DNA of 64,000 bases from positions 1,488,001 through 1,552,000 of the forward strand of contig NZ_JALJWH010000001.1 of the NCBI RefSeq assembly GCF_024168825.1. The letters are read 5' to 3'. Both the position numbers and the translations under genes were made by a program. The notes under the pieces are model-generated. The model saw only the letters and a list, made by a program, of their open reading frames with translations, was not told the DNA's origin and ran no database searches. This document shows, in pieces, positions 18,553-28,059 of the stretch. Numbering within the stretch: the stretch's first letter is position 1; each line of letters starts with the position of its first letter. The stretch comes from Paenarthrobacter sp. A20 (GTDB lineage: Bacteria; Actinomycetota; Actinomycetes; Actinomycetales; Micrococcaceae).

Positions 18553-20082
18553 ATGAACGTACCCATTCTTCAAATGCGAGGAATCACCAAGACTTTCCCC
18601 GGAGTTAAAGCCCTCCAGGACGTCACCCTGGACGTCAACCGAGGCGAGGTCCACGCCATTTGTGGTGAGAACGGCGCCGGCAAGTCCACCCTGATGAAGG
18701 TGCTCTCCGGCGTCTACGCGAACACCACCTTCGACGGCGACATCCTCTTCGAGAACGAACCCTGCGAATTTTCAAGCATCACGGACAGCGAGAAGCGCGG
18801 CATCGTGATCATCCACCAGGAACTGGCCCTCAGCCCGTACCTGTCCATCGCCGAGAACATCTACTTGGGCAACGAGCTGGCCAACAAAGGCTGGGTGGAC
18901 TGGCGCAGGACCAACCTGGAAGCTGCCAAGCTGCTGGCCCGCGTGGGGCTCAGCGAAAACCCGGTCACGCCCATCCAACACATCAGCGTTGGCAAGCAGC
19001 AACTGGTGGAGATCGCCAAGGCCCTGTCCAAAGAGGTCAAGCTCCTCATCCTGGACGAACCCACCGCGGCGCTGAACGATGAAGATTCAGACCATTTGCT
19101 GGACCTCATCCTGCACCTCAAGGGCCAGGGCGTTACCAGCATCATCATCAGTCACAAACTCAACGAGATCCGCAAAGTGGCCGACGCCGTCACCATCATC
19201 CGCGACGGCAAATCCATTGAGACACTGCGGCTGGACCAAGGCCAGATCACGCAGGAACGCATCATCCGTGGAATGGTCGGGCGCGACCTTGAGAGCCTCT
19301 ACCCGGACCGAACACCCAACATCGGCGAGGAAGTCCTCCGGATCGAGGACTGGACGGTGCAGCATCCGCAGGACCACGCGCGGACAGTGGTTAACAACGC
19401 CAGCCTGAACGTCCGCAGGGGTGAGGTAGTGGGCTTGGCCGGGCTCATGGGGGCCGGCCGGACCGAACTTGCCATGAGCGTCTTCGGCCGGACCTACGGA
19501 CGCGCCGTTTCGGGCAAGGTCTACAAATACGGCCAGGAGATCAACACGTCCACCGTCTCCGACGCCATCGACCACGGGATCGCCTACGCCACCGAAGACC
19601 GGAAGCACTACGGCCTGAACCTAATCGAAGATATCAAACGGAACATCTCCATGGCAGCGCTGAACAAGCTGACCAAGCGCGGCTGGGTGGACGGCAACAA
19701 AGAGACCACCGTAGCCAACCAATACCGCAAGAGCATGAACATCAAGGCGCCGTCCGTCGCTGCCATCACCGGCAAGCTCTCGGGCGGAAACCAGCAAAAA
19801 GTAGTGCTGAGCAAATGGATGTTCTCTGACCCGGACGTCCTGATCCTGGACGAACCAACCCGCGGGATCGACGTCGGCGCCAAGTTCGAGATCTACACGA
19901 TCATCGCGGAGCTCGCAGCTGCCGGGAAGGCCGTCATTGTGATCTCCTCCGAGCTTCCGGAGCTCCTGGGTATCTGCGACAGGATCTACACGCTGTCAGC
20001 GGGCCACATTACCGGCGAGGTCCCCATCGCCGAAGCCACCCAGGAAACCCTCATGCACTTCATGACCAAAGAGAAGGAATAG
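18553..20082 (+). CDS. gguA: Multiple-monosaccharide ABC transporter ATP-binding protein (GguA/MmsA type)
   Basis: A 509-residue ATPase with two tandem ABC domains, the usual arrangement for ribose/xylose-type importers. The first has Walker [10 protein letters not shown] near residue 38 and the [11 protein letters not shown]alker B. The second has the degenerate Walker [10 protein letters not shown] near residue 297, the signature LSGGNQQKV and [13 protein letters not shown]. The ATG at 18553 gives a normal N-terminus. The permease gene follows 5 bases after the stop. Confidence 0.88.
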   Translation: MNVPILQMRGITKTFPGVKALQDVTLDVNRGEVHAICGENGAGKSTLMKVLSGVYANTTFDGDILFENEPCEFSSITDSEKRGIVIIHQELALSPYLSIAENIYLGNELANKGWVDWRRTNLEAAKLLARVGLSENPVTPIQHISVGKQQLVEIAKALSKEVKLLILDEPTAALNDEDSDHLLDLILHLKGQGVTSIIISHKLNEIRKVADAVTIIRDGKSIETLRLDQGQITQERIIRGMVGRDLESLYPDRTPNIGEEVLRIEDWTVQHPQDHARTVVNNASLNVRRGEVVGLAGLMGAGRTELAMSVFGRTYGRAVSGKVYKYGQEINTSTVSDAIDHGIAYATEDRKHYGLNLIEDIKRNISMAALNKLTKRGWVDGNKETTVANQYRKSMNIKAPSVAAITGKLSGGNQQKVVLSKWMFSDPDVLILDEPTRGIDVGAKFEIYTIIAELAAAGKAVIVISSELPELLGICDRIYTLSAGHITGEVPIAEATQETLMHFMTKEKE

Positions 20083-20087
20083 CGAAC

Positions 20088-21371
20088 ATGTCCGCCCTAC
20101 GAGAATCCCTTGGCTTCCTCACAAGCCGCCTCCGCCAGGTTGGCATCTTCGTCGCCCTGATCCTGATCGTCATCCTTTTCCAGGTCCTGACCGACGGCAT
20201 CCTGCTGCAGCCGCAGAACGTCACCAACCTGGTGGTCCAGAACAGCTACATCCTGATCCTGGCCATAGGCATGGTGATGGTCATCATCGCCGGGCACATC
20301 GACCTTTCCGTCGGTTCCATCGCAGGCTTCATCGGCGCCGTAGCCGGCGTGATGATCGTGCATTGGGGCTGGGCGTGGTGGATTGCCATCCCGGCCTGCC
20401 TCCTGGTCGGTGCCCTGGTGGGAGCATGGCAAGGCTACTGGATCGCCTATGTGGGGATTCCAGCCTTCATCGTCACCCTCGCCGGAATGCTGATCTTCCG
20501 TGGCCTGACACTCATCACCCTCAAGAACCAGCAGATCACCCCGTTCCCCAACGAACTCCGTGCACTGGGCGGCGGCTTCCTGCCGGACATTTCCGGGGGC
20601 ACCTCCGTCCTTGAATGGCTCACGGTCATCCTCGGCGTCGGCGGCACCGCAGCCATCCTCTTCCAGGCCCTGAAGGAACGCCGGGTCCGCCGCAAGTTCA
20701 ACCTCGAGAATGAGCCCATGGCCTGGTTCGCCGTCAAGAACGGGTTCATCGCAATCCTGATGCTCATCATCACCTTCCTCCTGGCCAGCTACCGCGGTAC
20801 ACCCATCGTCCTGATCGTCCTGGCTGTCCTGGTGATTGTTTACTCGGCCCTGATGAACAACAGCGTTTTCGGCCGCCACACGTACGCGATCGGTGGCAAC
20901 CTCCACGCAGCCGAGCTCTCCGGCATCAAGACCAAGAAGGTCACCTTCCGGTTGTTCGTCAACATGGGCGTCCTCGCCGCGTTGGCCGGACTGGTGTTCA
21001 CGGCACGCCTGAACTCGGCGCAACCCGCGGGCGGCACCGGCTTCGAACTGGACTCCATTGCTGCTGCCTTCATCGGTGGCGCCGCGGTCCAGGGCGGTAT
21101 CGGCACCGTGGCCGGCGCTATGATCGGTGGCCTGATCATGGGCGTCCTGAACAACGGCATGTCCATCCTTGGCCTGGGCACGGACTATCAGCAGCTCATC
21201 AAGGGCCTGGTGCTCCTGCTTGCCGTCGGCTTCGACATCTTCAACAAGAACCGGACCGGTGCAGGTGGAGGGTCCTCCATGGGCCGCCGCTTCAAATGGA
21301 AGACCACGCCGCCTGCAACTGAGGCCGCACCGGCTGCCAGGACTGAACCCGTCGGCGTCGACGCGAAGTAA
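20088..21371 (+). CDS. gguB: Multiple-monosaccharide ABC transporter permease (GguB/MmsB type)
   Basis: A 427-residue permease of the BPD_transp_2 family with about 10 hydrophobic segments. It carries GHIDLSVGSIAGFIGA and VGIPAFIVTLAGMLIFRGL early on and GRHTYAIGGN plus the glycine-rich IGGAAVQGGIGTVAGAMIGG near the end, all typical of xylose/ribose permeases. The length, longer than RbsC, fits the GguB group. The C-terminal tail is hydrophilic and alanine-rich. Confidence 0.88.
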   Translation: MSALRESLGFLTSRLRQVGIFVALILIVILFQVLTDGILLQPQNVTNLVVQNSYILILAIGMVMVIIAGHIDLSVGSIAGFIGAVAGVMIVHWGWAWWIAIPACLLVGALVGAWQGYWIAYVGIPAFIVTLAGMLIFRGLTLITLKNQQITPFPNELRALGGGFLPDISGGTSVLEWLTVILGVGGTAAILFQALKERRVRRKFNLENEPMAWFAVKNGFIAILMLIITFLLASYRGTPIVLIVLAVLVIVYSALMNNSVFGRHTYAIGGNLHAAELSGIKTKKVTFRLFVNMGVLAALAGLVFTARLNSAQPAGGTGFELDSIAAAFIGGAAVQGGIGTVAGAMIGGLIMGVLNNGMSILGLGTDYQQLIKGLVLLLAVGFDIFNKNRTGAGGGSSMGRRFKWKTTPPATEAAPAARTEPVGVDAK

Positions 21372-21377
21372 TCCCTG

Positions 21378-22442
21378 ATGTCATCAGGGGGAGCGGCCGG
21401 GCCCCAGGCAACGCCCGGGGCCAGGCCGCCAGTGATGAGCGACGTCGCGAAGATGGCAGGTGTCTCGCACCAGACCGTCTCCCGTGTGCTGAACCACCAC
21501 CCGAACGTCAGCGGCAAGACCAAGGAACGCGTGGAATCCGCCATCGCAGTGCTTGGTTATCGCCGTAACACGGCAGCCCGCAGCCTGGTGACGCGGCGAT
21601 CCCGGACCATTGGGGTGCTCGCCTGCGAGACAGGCCAGTTCGGGCCTGCCAACACCCTCTTGGGTGTTGAACAGGCGGGAAGGGAAGCGGGGTACTTCGT
21701 CAGCATCGCCAACCTTCGCGAAGTGACCAGCGACAGCGTCAACGACGCCATCGCCCACTTCCGAAACCAATCCGTGGACGGCATCGTCATCCTGGTTCCG
21801 CACCCTGACGTACTGGCCGTCCTGGGCGACGTTTCGGTCCCCGTGCCGATCGTCGCCGTGGGAGCGGGTGCCGGAAACCAGCTGACGGGCGCCTCCCTGG
21901 ATCAACGTTTGGGAGCCCGTCTGGCTGTACAGCACTTGATCGCTTTGGGGCACCGGAATATTGCGCACATTTCGGGACCGCCACACTGGATCGACGCTGC
22001 CGAACGCATCAAAGGATGGCAGGAAGCGCTGGGCAGTGCAGGCCTTGAAGCCGAGGTTCTGCTCCAGGGCACATGGGACGCAGCATCCGGCTACCGCGCC
22101 GGCCTGGAACTCCTCCGACACCACAGCATCACCGCTGTTTTCGTCGCCAACGACCAGATGGCCGTGGGCGTCCTCCGGGCTGTACAGGAAGCCGGGTGCG
22201 AGGTTCCGGGAGACATCAGCGTGGTGGGCTATGACGATCAGCCGGAGGCAGAGTTCTTCATGCCGCCACTGACAACCATCAAGCAGGATTTCGAGGAATT
22301 GGGCCGCCGCTGCATGGAAGCGGTGCTGCAGCAACTGGAGGGAGACGGAGGCAGCGGCGAACAGATGGTCAATCCCCGCTTGGTGATCCGCTCCACCACG
22401 GCGGCCCCTGCCCTTCACAAAGCTCCGTTCCCACTAAACTAG
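21378..22442 (+). CDS. LacI-family transcriptional regulator of the sugar importer
   Basis: A 354-residue repressor with an 18-residue leader, then the helix-turn-helix MSDVAKMAGVSHQTVSRVLN and a sugar-binding-like C-terminal domain ending with VGYDDQPEAEFFMPPLTTI. It is the last gene of the importer operon, 6 bases after the permease stop, so it is probably autoregulated through the paired sites at 17065 and 17157. An alternative start at ATG 21435 would begin at the helix-turn-helix. Confidence 0.85.
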   Translation: MSSGGAAGPQATPGARPPVMSDVAKMAGVSHQTVSRVLNHHPNVSGKTKERVESAIAVLGYRRNTAARSLVTRRSRTIGVLACETGQFGPANTLLGVEQAGREAGYFVSIANLREVTSDSVNDAIAHFRNQSVDGIVILVPHPDVLAVLGDVSVPVPIVAVGAGAGNQLTGASLDQRLGARLAVQHLIALGHRNIAHISGPPHWIDAAERIKGWQEALGSAGLEAEVLLQGTWDAASGYRAGLELLRHHSITAVFVANDQMAVGVLRAVQEAGCEVPGDISVVGYDDQPEAEFFMPPLTTIKQDFEELGRRCMEAVLQQLEGDGGSGEQMVNPRLVIRSTTAAPALHKAPFPLN

Positions 22443-22447
22443 GAGCC

Positions 22448-23020
22448 ATGACTTCCACGCCTGACACTGCTGCTGCCCGCGCCCGCCTTCTTGAACTCAT
22501 CAAAGAACTCGCGGTGGTCCGCGGCAAGGTGATCCTCTCCAGCGGCAAGGAAGCGGACTACTACATCGACCTTCGCCGCATCACCTTGAACCACGAGGCC
22601 TCCAAGCTGGTGGGCCAGGTCATGTTGGCCATGATCGACGACGCCGGCGTTTCAGTTGAGTGCGCCGGCGGACTCACCATGGGTGCCGACCCCGTCGGTA
22701 CCGCCGTGATGCACGCTGCTGCCGACGCCGGGCGTGCCGTGGATGCCTTCGTGGTCCGTAAGGCCCAGAAGTCCTACGGCATGGGCCGCCAGGTGGAAGG
22801 TCCCTCGGTTGAAGGCCGCAACGTTGTGGTCCTGGAGGACACGTCCACCACCGGCGGGTCTGCCCTGACCGCCGTCGAAGGTGTCCGCAAGGCGGGTGGC
22901 AACGTGGTGGCCGTCGCCGTGATCGTAGACCGCGACACCGGCGCGAAAGAGAAGATCGAAGCCGAAACCGGTGTGCCGTACCTCTTCGCTTTCGGCAAGG
23001 ACGAGCTGGGCCTCAGCTAA
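22448..23020 (+). CDS. pyrE: Orotate phosphoribosyltransferase
   Basis: A 190-residue type I phosphoribosyltransferase that makes orotidine 5'-phosphate from orotate and PRPP in pyrimidine synthesis. The PRPP loop is VVVLEDTSTTGGSA near residue 125, and the flexible catalytic loop carries RKAQKSYG. It begins only 5 bases after the regulator stop, with AGGAG in front of the ATG, so it may be partly read through from the sugar operon, which is an unusual neighbour for pyrE. Confidence 0.92.
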   Translation: MTSTPDTAAARARLLELIKELAVVRGKVILSSGKEADYYIDLRRITLNHEASKLVGQVMLAMIDDAGVSVECAGGLTMGADPVGTAVMHAAADAGRAVDAFVVRKAQKSYGMGRQVEGPSVEGRNVVVLEDTSTTGGSALTAVEGVRKAGGNVVAVAVIVDRDTGAKEKIEAETGVPYLFAFGKDELGLS

Positions 23021-23028
23021 GGAGTTTT

Positions 23029-23077
23029 TGTACAGCTCTTGACCTTAAAGGCGCATCTTAAGGGCATCAGCTGTACA
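23029..23077. repeat. Nested inverted repeat downstream of pyrE
   Basis: TGTACAGCT (23029-23037) pairs with AGCTGTACA (23069-23077), and inside it CCTTAA (23043-23048) pairs with TTAAGG (23058-23063). It lies in the 106-base gap before the hydrolase gene. It could be a weak terminator or an operator; the low GC of the arms is unlike the terminators elsewhere in the window. Confidence 0.55.
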
Positions 23078-23126
23078 CAAACTGCGGGGCTGTGAGGCAC
23101 CGCCTTTCGAAGCCTATGCTTGCTGC

Positions 23127-24251
23127 GTGGACGTTCAAGTAGGGAAGCTCCCGGCACCTCCGGAGGTGGACGAAAACCTCCCGGTGCCGGCTTCTCCAGA
23201 AGCTGGGAAAGCAGAGGATCCGGGCGCATGGGCCCGGGTCCTGCCTTACGCTGCCCGGCTGAAGACGACGTCCCGCCGCAACTTCCTCATCACCGCCGGA
23301 GCCTCGGCAGCGCTCGCGGGGGACATGCTCTTTACCCGGCATGTGCAGGCCGAGCGCCGGGCCACCAAGATCCTCCGCGTGCCCGATCCGTACTCGGACC
23401 TTTACTTTCCCAAGGCTAGCTGGATCCTCTTCCCCGGGTACAAAACGAGCTGGGAAGAAGCTCAATGGATTCTCAACACCCTGCGCCCGGCCCTGCACCA
23501 GCGCGGCCGTCTCGCCGCCGTCGGATATTCCAACCTGGGCCTGGACGTGGACGAGGTCGTCCGCGCAATCATCCTGCACGTCCGTGAACTGGAGTTGGAG
23601 AAGCTGTACTTCTACGGCCACAGTTTCGGTGGGATGCTGGCCACGCAAGTGGCCGCCCGGCTGCTGGAGCTGCACGGCGTTGAGACACAGTTGATCGTCT
23701 TGGACTCGAGCCCGTTCAGCCGGGCGGACGTCTTGGACCAGAGCTGGTTCGACGGTGTGGTCTTCCTGTACGAAAACGGGTTCCGTATTCCGTCGGTCCT
23801 GCGCGGCGGCTATGAGCTGGGGGAGCGTGTGGCCCACAAGGACGAGCGCACGTGGCGGCAGATCCTTGACCAAAGCCTGGAGCAGCTCTCGCCGATCGCC
23901 CCTTCCAGTGTGCTGATCCAGACGGAGTCGGCGTACATCTACCACTTCGACGGACTCCGCCTGGCTGGAAAGATCGGTGGCGCCAAGATGGCGTTCATGG
24001 GCAACTCCAAAGACGGCACCGTGAATTACGAGTCTGCGCGCGCCGGGTGGAGCAAGGTGTTCGGCGCCAACATGGCGATGCCTACGCTCAGCACAGAGGG
24101 CGCCCGGCCAGCGCACGCGAGCCCGCAATGGAACGGGAGTGTGTACCGTCCGTTGCTGGAACGCGTCCAGAATGAGCTCCAGCCGCTCCCGCCCGAGCCC
24201 GAGGAACCGTCATTCCAGGAGCCGAATGGCAAGGTTATCCGCCCGGTGTAG
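23127..24251 (+). CDS. Alpha/beta hydrolase with an internal twin-arginine motif
   Basis: A 374-residue serine-hydrolase-like protein. The nucleophile elbow GHSFGG lies near residue 164. Before it, residues 48-75 carry S-R-R-N-F-L followed by an alanine-rich hydrophobic stretch, which matches a Tat signal or anchor but sits behind a 47-residue acidic and proline-rich head. The substrate is unknown. It may be a membrane-anchored protein with a cytoplasmic head, or the true start may lie further in. It converges on the phosphatase gene with a 10-base gap. Confidence 0.65.
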   Translation: MDVQVGKLPAPPEVDENLPVPASPEAGKAEDPGAWARVLPYAARLKTTSRRNFLITAGASAALAGDMLFTRHVQAERRATKILRVPDPYSDLYFPKASWILFPGYKTSWEEAQWILNTLRPALHQRGRLAAVGYSNLGLDVDEVVRAIILHVRELELEKLYFYGHSFGGMLATQVAARLLELHGVETQLIVLDSSPFSRADVLDQSWFDGVVFLYENGFRIPSVLRGGYELGERVAHKDERTWRQILDQSLEQLSPIAPSSVLIQTESAYIYHFDGLRLAGKIGGAKMAFMGNSKDGTVNYESARAGWSKVFGANMAMPTLSTEGARPAHASPQWNGSVYRPLLERVQNELQPLPPEPEEPSFQEPNGKVIRPV

Positions 24252-24261
24252 GTTTCTCCGG

Positions 24262-25011
24262 TCAGCGCGCTTCACGCAGCGAATCAACCTCGACGGCGGT
24301 AAGGCCCGCCTCGCGCAGGAAGCCGTGAACGTCGCCGAACTCCTGCGCGAAACCGGCCAGAAAACGCCGCATCGCAGCTTCGGGACTTTGCAGGATCATG
24401 AGGTCAGGGCTGAAGTACTCCTCCGGGGTTGACGGGACGCTGAGGCGCCATGTCTCTGCCATGATCTTCAGGACATCCGGAAGGTTGGCTGTGGTTGCGG
24501 CGTAGTCAGCCACCACTTGATCCTCGGTCCCGCCGGATGCCAGGAACCCGATCGCCGACACCACGCCTGTCCGGTCCTTACCCAACGAACAGTGCACCAA
24601 AGTGCGTTTGCCTCGGGCGACGGGACGCAGTGCGTCAGCAACCCACTCAGGCCGTATCCGGATCCAGCCCAGATAAAGGTCACCAAGATCCTCGGCCGTT
24701 TCGACTGCCTGGAGCGAGCCCGCCACGGCGTTGGGGTCCAGTGGGTTATTGACGAGTTCGACGGCGGGCGGGACCGCGCCGCCGTCGTGAATCAACCCGC
24801 CGTCGTTAATCAACCCGCCGTCGTGAATCAACCGGTCGTCGTGAATCAACCATGGAACCAAGGACCGCTCCAGCTCGCTGCGCAGGTCCACGATGGCCTG
24901 GATGCCGTGCTCCGCCAGGAAGCCGGACGTTGCAGCGGCATCCATACCGAAGGGCTGGCTCCCCCTGAGAATCCGGCCGCCGGCCAGGGGACGCAGATTG
25001 AGCACAGCCAT
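24262..25011 (-). CDS. Tyrosine-protein phosphatase family protein
   Basis: A 249-residue phosphatase of the Y_phosphatase3 type. The catalytic loop HCSLGKDRTG places the nucleophile at Cys141 and the phosphate-binding arginine at Arg147 (C-x5-R). The N-terminal FRSG-like segment is GGRILRGSQPF. Residues 55-78 are a low-complexity run of LIHDGG-type hexapeptides encoded by four 18-bp tandem repeats, unusual within this fold. It is the second gene of a two-gene minus-strand unit with the HAD phosphatase, 12 bases downstream. Confidence 0.85.
   Translation of the reverse strand: MAVLNLRPLAGGRILRGSQPFGMDAAATSGFLAEHGIQAIVDLRSELERSLVPWLIHDDRLIHDGGLINDGGLIHDGGAVPPAVELVNNPLDPNAVAGSLQAVETAEDLGDLYLGWIRIRPEWVADALRPVARGKRTLVHCSLGKDRTGVVSAIGFLASGGTEDQVVADYAATTANLPDVLKIMAETWRLSVPSTPEEYFSPDLMILQSPEAAMRRFLAGFAQEFGDVHGFLREAGLTAVEVDSLREAR
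24779..24850. repeat. Tandem repeat, four 18-bp units
   Basis: Four adjacent copies of a unit resembling CCGCCGTCGTGAATCAAC; the second has one change and the fourth two. It lies within the tyrosine phosphatase gene and keeps its frame. Confidence 0.9.
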
Positions 25012-25023
25012 GGTTCTATCCTT

Positions 25024-25854
25024 CTAGATTTGGCTCTTGAGGTCGGCCACGGAGTTCAGGATCTGATTGGGCCTGAACGGGAAGGACACGATTTCCTCCC
25101 GCTGGGTGATGCCGCTGAGCACCAGGACCGTGTGCAGGCCAGCTTCCATGCCCGCCACGATGTCCGTGTCCATTCGGTCGCCGATCATAGCCGTGGTCTC
25201 GGAGTGGGCATCGATCTGGTTCATGGCGGAGCGGAACATCATGGGGTTCGGTTTGCCCACGATGTACGGCTCGCGGCCGGTCGCTTTGGTGATCATGGCC
25301 GCGATGGCGCCGGTTGCGGGCATGGGGCCGTCCTTGGAAGGACCGGTGGCATCCGGGTTGGTCGCGATGAAGCGTGCACCGGCCAGGATGTGGCGGACGG
25401 CCATGGTGATCGCTTCGAAGGAGTAGGTGCGGGTCTCCCCGAGGACCACGAAGTCGGGATCGGTGTCAGTGAGGATGAACCCGGCCTCGTGCAGTGCGGT
25501 AGTAAGGCCGGCCTCGCCGATGGTGTAGGCGCGGTTGCCTGAGTCCGAGGATTGGACCTGGTCCTTCAGGAACTGGGCGGTGGCCAGTGCGGAGGTCCAG
25601 ATGTTCTCTTCGGGGACTTCCAGGCCGGACGCACGGAGGCGGGCGGCAAGGTCACGCGGGGTGAAGATGGAGTTGTTGGTCAGCACCAGGAAGCGCTTGG
25701 AGGTATCTACCCAGCGCTGGATGAGTTCAGCTGCGCCGGGGATCGCCTGGTTTTCATGGACCAAGACGCCGTCCATGTCAGTGAGCCAGCATTCGATTTC
25801 GTGGCCGTTCCGGTAAACGGACGTGGATGTGTGGGGCGTGGATTCTTCTGCCAT
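25024..25854 (-). CDS. HAD-superfamily hydrolase, class IIA (NagD-like)
   Basis: A 276-residue phosphatase of the HAD-IIA group (NagD, phosphoglycolate/4-nitrophenyl phosphatases). Motif I is DMDGVL with Asp26 and Asp28, motif II is VLTNNS, and the late IGDRMDTDIVAG gives motif IV. A C2-type cap lies between. The ATG at 25854 is chosen because GGAGG lies 5 bases before it; the frame stays open upstream to 25905. It leads a two-gene unit with the tyrosine phosphatase. The physiological substrate is not evident. Confidence 0.85.
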   Translation of the reverse strand: MAEESTPHTSTSVYRNGHEIECWLTDMDGVLVHENQAIPGAAELIQRWVDTSKRFLVLTNNSIFTPRDLAARLRASGLEVPEENIWTSALATAQFLKDQVQSSDSGNRAYTIGEAGLTTALHEAGFILTDTDPDFVVLGETRTYSFEAITMAVRHILAGARFIATNPDATGPSKDGPMPATGAIAAMITKATGREPYIVGKPNPMMFRSAMNQIDAHSETTAMIGDRMDTDIVAGMEAGLHTVLVLSGITQREEIVSFPFRPNQILNSVADLKSQI

Positions 25855-26117
25855 ATTTGCCTCCGGCTGGGATTGTTCATGCACTGCCATCCAGTCTTTC
25901 ATCAATCCGCCGCCTTAACCTCCTGCAATCCCTCTTATGTGGGTAGTTCTGCCCATGCGGATTATCCGCTGTGACTTGCGTCTGGAGCCTCATGCTCGAC
26001 TACGCTTGGGGCGGCGCAGGCGTGCCACCACCGTGGGTCGGGGGATCGACACGGCGGATTTCTTGTGTCGCCGCGCTGGAGCAGGTCCCCACTCACTACC
26101 TCTGAAAGGGCCTGTCT

Positions 26118-27311
26118 ATGAGCAACAACAACGGAGTGCCGCAGCCTCCCTACAACCCCGACGGCGTGCCGCAGCCCCGCTACGACACCGGCCAAGGCCA
26201 GTATGGCCAGTACCAGCCGGGGCAGACGCAGCCCACGTACCAGCCTGAGGGCCAGACTGAAGCGTTCCCGGCGCAGCAGCCACCGACGCAGGCATTCCCA
26301 GCAGCGTCCAACACTGTGCCGCAGGGACAGCCAGGATTCCCGCCGCCCGGTGCAGGCAACCCGTCCCAGCCCGGATACCCAGGACAGCCCGGCGGACCCG
26401 GACAGCCCGGATACCCCGGACAGCCCGGCGGACCCGGCCAGAACCCGGGCGACCACAACAGGAAGTCCCTGTTCCTCATCCTGGGTGGGGTCGCCGTCGT
26501 CGTGATTATTGCGTTGGTCGTGGCGTTCACATGGCTGATCCCCGCAATGACCAAGCCCACGGCTGTCGAAACGCCGTCGGTGACATCCTCTGACGCAGCG
26601 TCGGACGCGGCGGCTGAGCCGTCCGCCGAGCCGTCCGCCGAGTCGGAACCCTCCGGTGACGCGTCGGCGTCCACCGATATGCCCGCTGACGCCATTCCGT
26701 TGCCTGCAGTATGGGAAGAATTCGCCGGACCCACCAACGTTCCGGCCGACGGCGACCCCCTGTTCAGCAAGTGGGTCACCGGCGAATCGTCCTTCCAGTA
26801 CCTTGCCGAATGGACCCACGATGAGTCGTTCGGCATCACCAAGGACCCCACCACGGGTGAGGAGATCCAGAAGAAGGCCCAGGGCACGGTTGAGACCGAC
26901 GGCGACGGAATCGCGCTCGCCTACGCGTTCTTCGCGGAGTCCGAGGAAGGCAAGTTCGGCAAGGATCCCGCAGAGGTCAAGAAGGCCATCGAGGACATCG
27001 AGGCCCGGTACAAGGGCATGACGGCCACCGAACTTCCCCAGAACCTGGTAGGCCACAAGTGCACGTCCGATTTCAAAACCTCGATGCCGGAAATCCGTGA
27101 ATTCCGCCGTGGCGCCGCAGTAGTCATTGGTTTCACCTGCACCAACGCCCGCGGCGAAGCAATCCAGGCCGTCAACCTGTTCTCCGTGACACCGTGGGGT
27201 ACACCCCAGATGCTGGGCGTCAGCGGACACAAGGAATACTGGGATGCCCACCCCGGGCTCTTCGAACAGCTGGCCAACTCCTACCGCATCAACAAGTGGA
27301 AGATGGGCTAG
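26118..27311 (+). CDS. Hypothetical membrane-anchored protein with a Pro/Gly/Gln-rich cytoplasmic head
   Basis: A 397-residue protein. Residues 1-115 are rich in Pro, Gly, Gln and Tyr, with a perfect-to-near repeat of a 12-residue PG-rich unit. One transmembrane helix follows around residues 117-145. Then comes a Ser/Ala/Glu/Asp-rich linker and an extracellular domain of about 200 residues containing two cysteines in KCTSD and GFTCTN that could pair. The layout is common among actinobacterial cell-envelope proteins of unknown function. I do not recognise the outer domain. GAAAGGG precedes the start. Confidence 0.7.
   Translation: MSNNNGVPQPPYNPDGVPQPRYDTGQGQYGQYQPGQTQPTYQPEGQTEAFPAQQPPTQAFPAASNTVPQGQPGFPPPGAGNPSQPGYPGQPGGPGQPGYPGQPGGPGQNPGDHNRKSLFLILGGVAVVVIIALVVAFTWLIPAMTKPTAVETPSVTSSDAASDAAAEPSAEPSAESEPSGDASASTDMPADAIPLPAVWEEFAGPTNVPADGDPLFSKWVTGESSFQYLAEWTHDESFGITKDPTTGEEIQKKAQGTVETDGDGIALAYAFFAESEEGKFGKDPAEVKKAIEDIEARYKGMTATELPQNLVGHKCTSDFKTSMPEIREFRRGAAVVIGFTCTNARGEAIQAVNLFSVTPWGTPQMLGVSGHKEYWDAHPGLFEQLANSYRINKWKMG
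26367..26438. repeat. Tandem repeat, two 36-bp units
   Basis: Two adjacent 36-bp units differing at two positions, encoding two copies of a QPGYPGQPGGPG block in the proline-rich head of the membrane protein. Confidence 0.88.
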
Positions 27312-27367
27312 GTCCGCTGGCCGAAGCCCGATCAAAACGGGCAACAGGGCAGGGCTAAAGTTGAGGG

Positions 27368-28054
27368 GTGACTGACCTTCCCCCCACCACAGCCCTGCCC
27401 ACGCCTGCTGAAACGACACCGGACGGCGAGGCAGAAGCGAAACCCGAGGTCGGCGTCGGGCCTTGGGAAGGTGAGTTGCCGGTTGGTGAGCACTGGGACC
27501 CGGACCTGTTGAGGGATGGTGACCGCCGCAACGTGGTGGACCAGTACCGGTACTGGAAACACGAGGCGATCGTGGCCGACCTTGATTCCAAGCGCCACGA
27601 ATTCCACATCGCCATCGAGAACTGGCAGCACGACCTCAACATCGGCACCGTGGTGCGGACCGCCAACGCGTTCCTCGCCAAAGAGGTCCACATCATTGGC
27701 CGACGGCGGTGGAACCGTCGCGGGGCCATGGTCACCGACCGCTACCAGCACGTCCGCCACCACCCCACCGTTGAGGACTTTGTCCAGTGGGCCGAGGGGG
27801 AGGGGCTTGCTGTAATCGGCATCGATATCTTCCCGGATTCCGTGCCGCTTGAAACCTTCGACCTTCCCAGGAAGTGCGTCCTGGTGTTCGGCCAGGAGGG
27901 CCCGGGCCTCACGCCCGAGGTGCACGAAGCCGCCGTCGCAACCCTGTCCATTGAGCAGTTCGGATCCACCCGGTCCATGAACGCGGCGTCGGCCGCAGCG
28001 ATCGCCATGCACGCCTGGGTCCGCCGGCACGTGTTCCAGCAGCCAGTCGCTTAG
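27368..28054 (+). CDS. TrmH/SpoU-family RNA methyltransferase
   Basis: A 228-residue SPOUT methyltransferase. The three family motifs are present: NIGTVVRTANAF, VLVFGQEGPGLTPEV and STRSMNAASAAAIA, which form the trefoil knot that binds S-adenosylmethionine and place the catalytic Arg and Asn. Such enzymes methylate ribose 2'-OH in tRNA or rRNA. The exact site is not predictable from the sequence alone. The start is GTG with only a weak GA-rich ribosome site. A hairpin follows the stop. Confidence 0.85.
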   Translation: MTDLPPTTALPTPAETTPDGEAEAKPEVGVGPWEGELPVGEHWDPDLLRDGDRRNVVDQYRYWKHEAIVADLDSKRHEFHIAIENWQHDLNIGTVVRTANAFLAKEVHIIGRRRWNRRGAMVTDRYQHVRHHPTVEDFVQWAEGEGLAVIGIDIFPDSVPLETFDLPRKCVLVFGQEGPGLTPEVHEAAVATLSIEQFGSTRSMNAASAAAIAMHAWVRRHVFQQPVA

Positions 28055-28059
28055 CCCTG

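Noticed and set aside
24779..24850. Possible CRISPR-like array
   Set aside because: The four 18-bp units are directly adjacent without spacers and lie in frame within a gene.
25962..27419. A 485-codon minus-strand frame opposite the proline-rich membrane protein
   Set aside because: No start signal or domain is seen; the plus strand has a ribosome site, a membrane helix and a plausible domain order.
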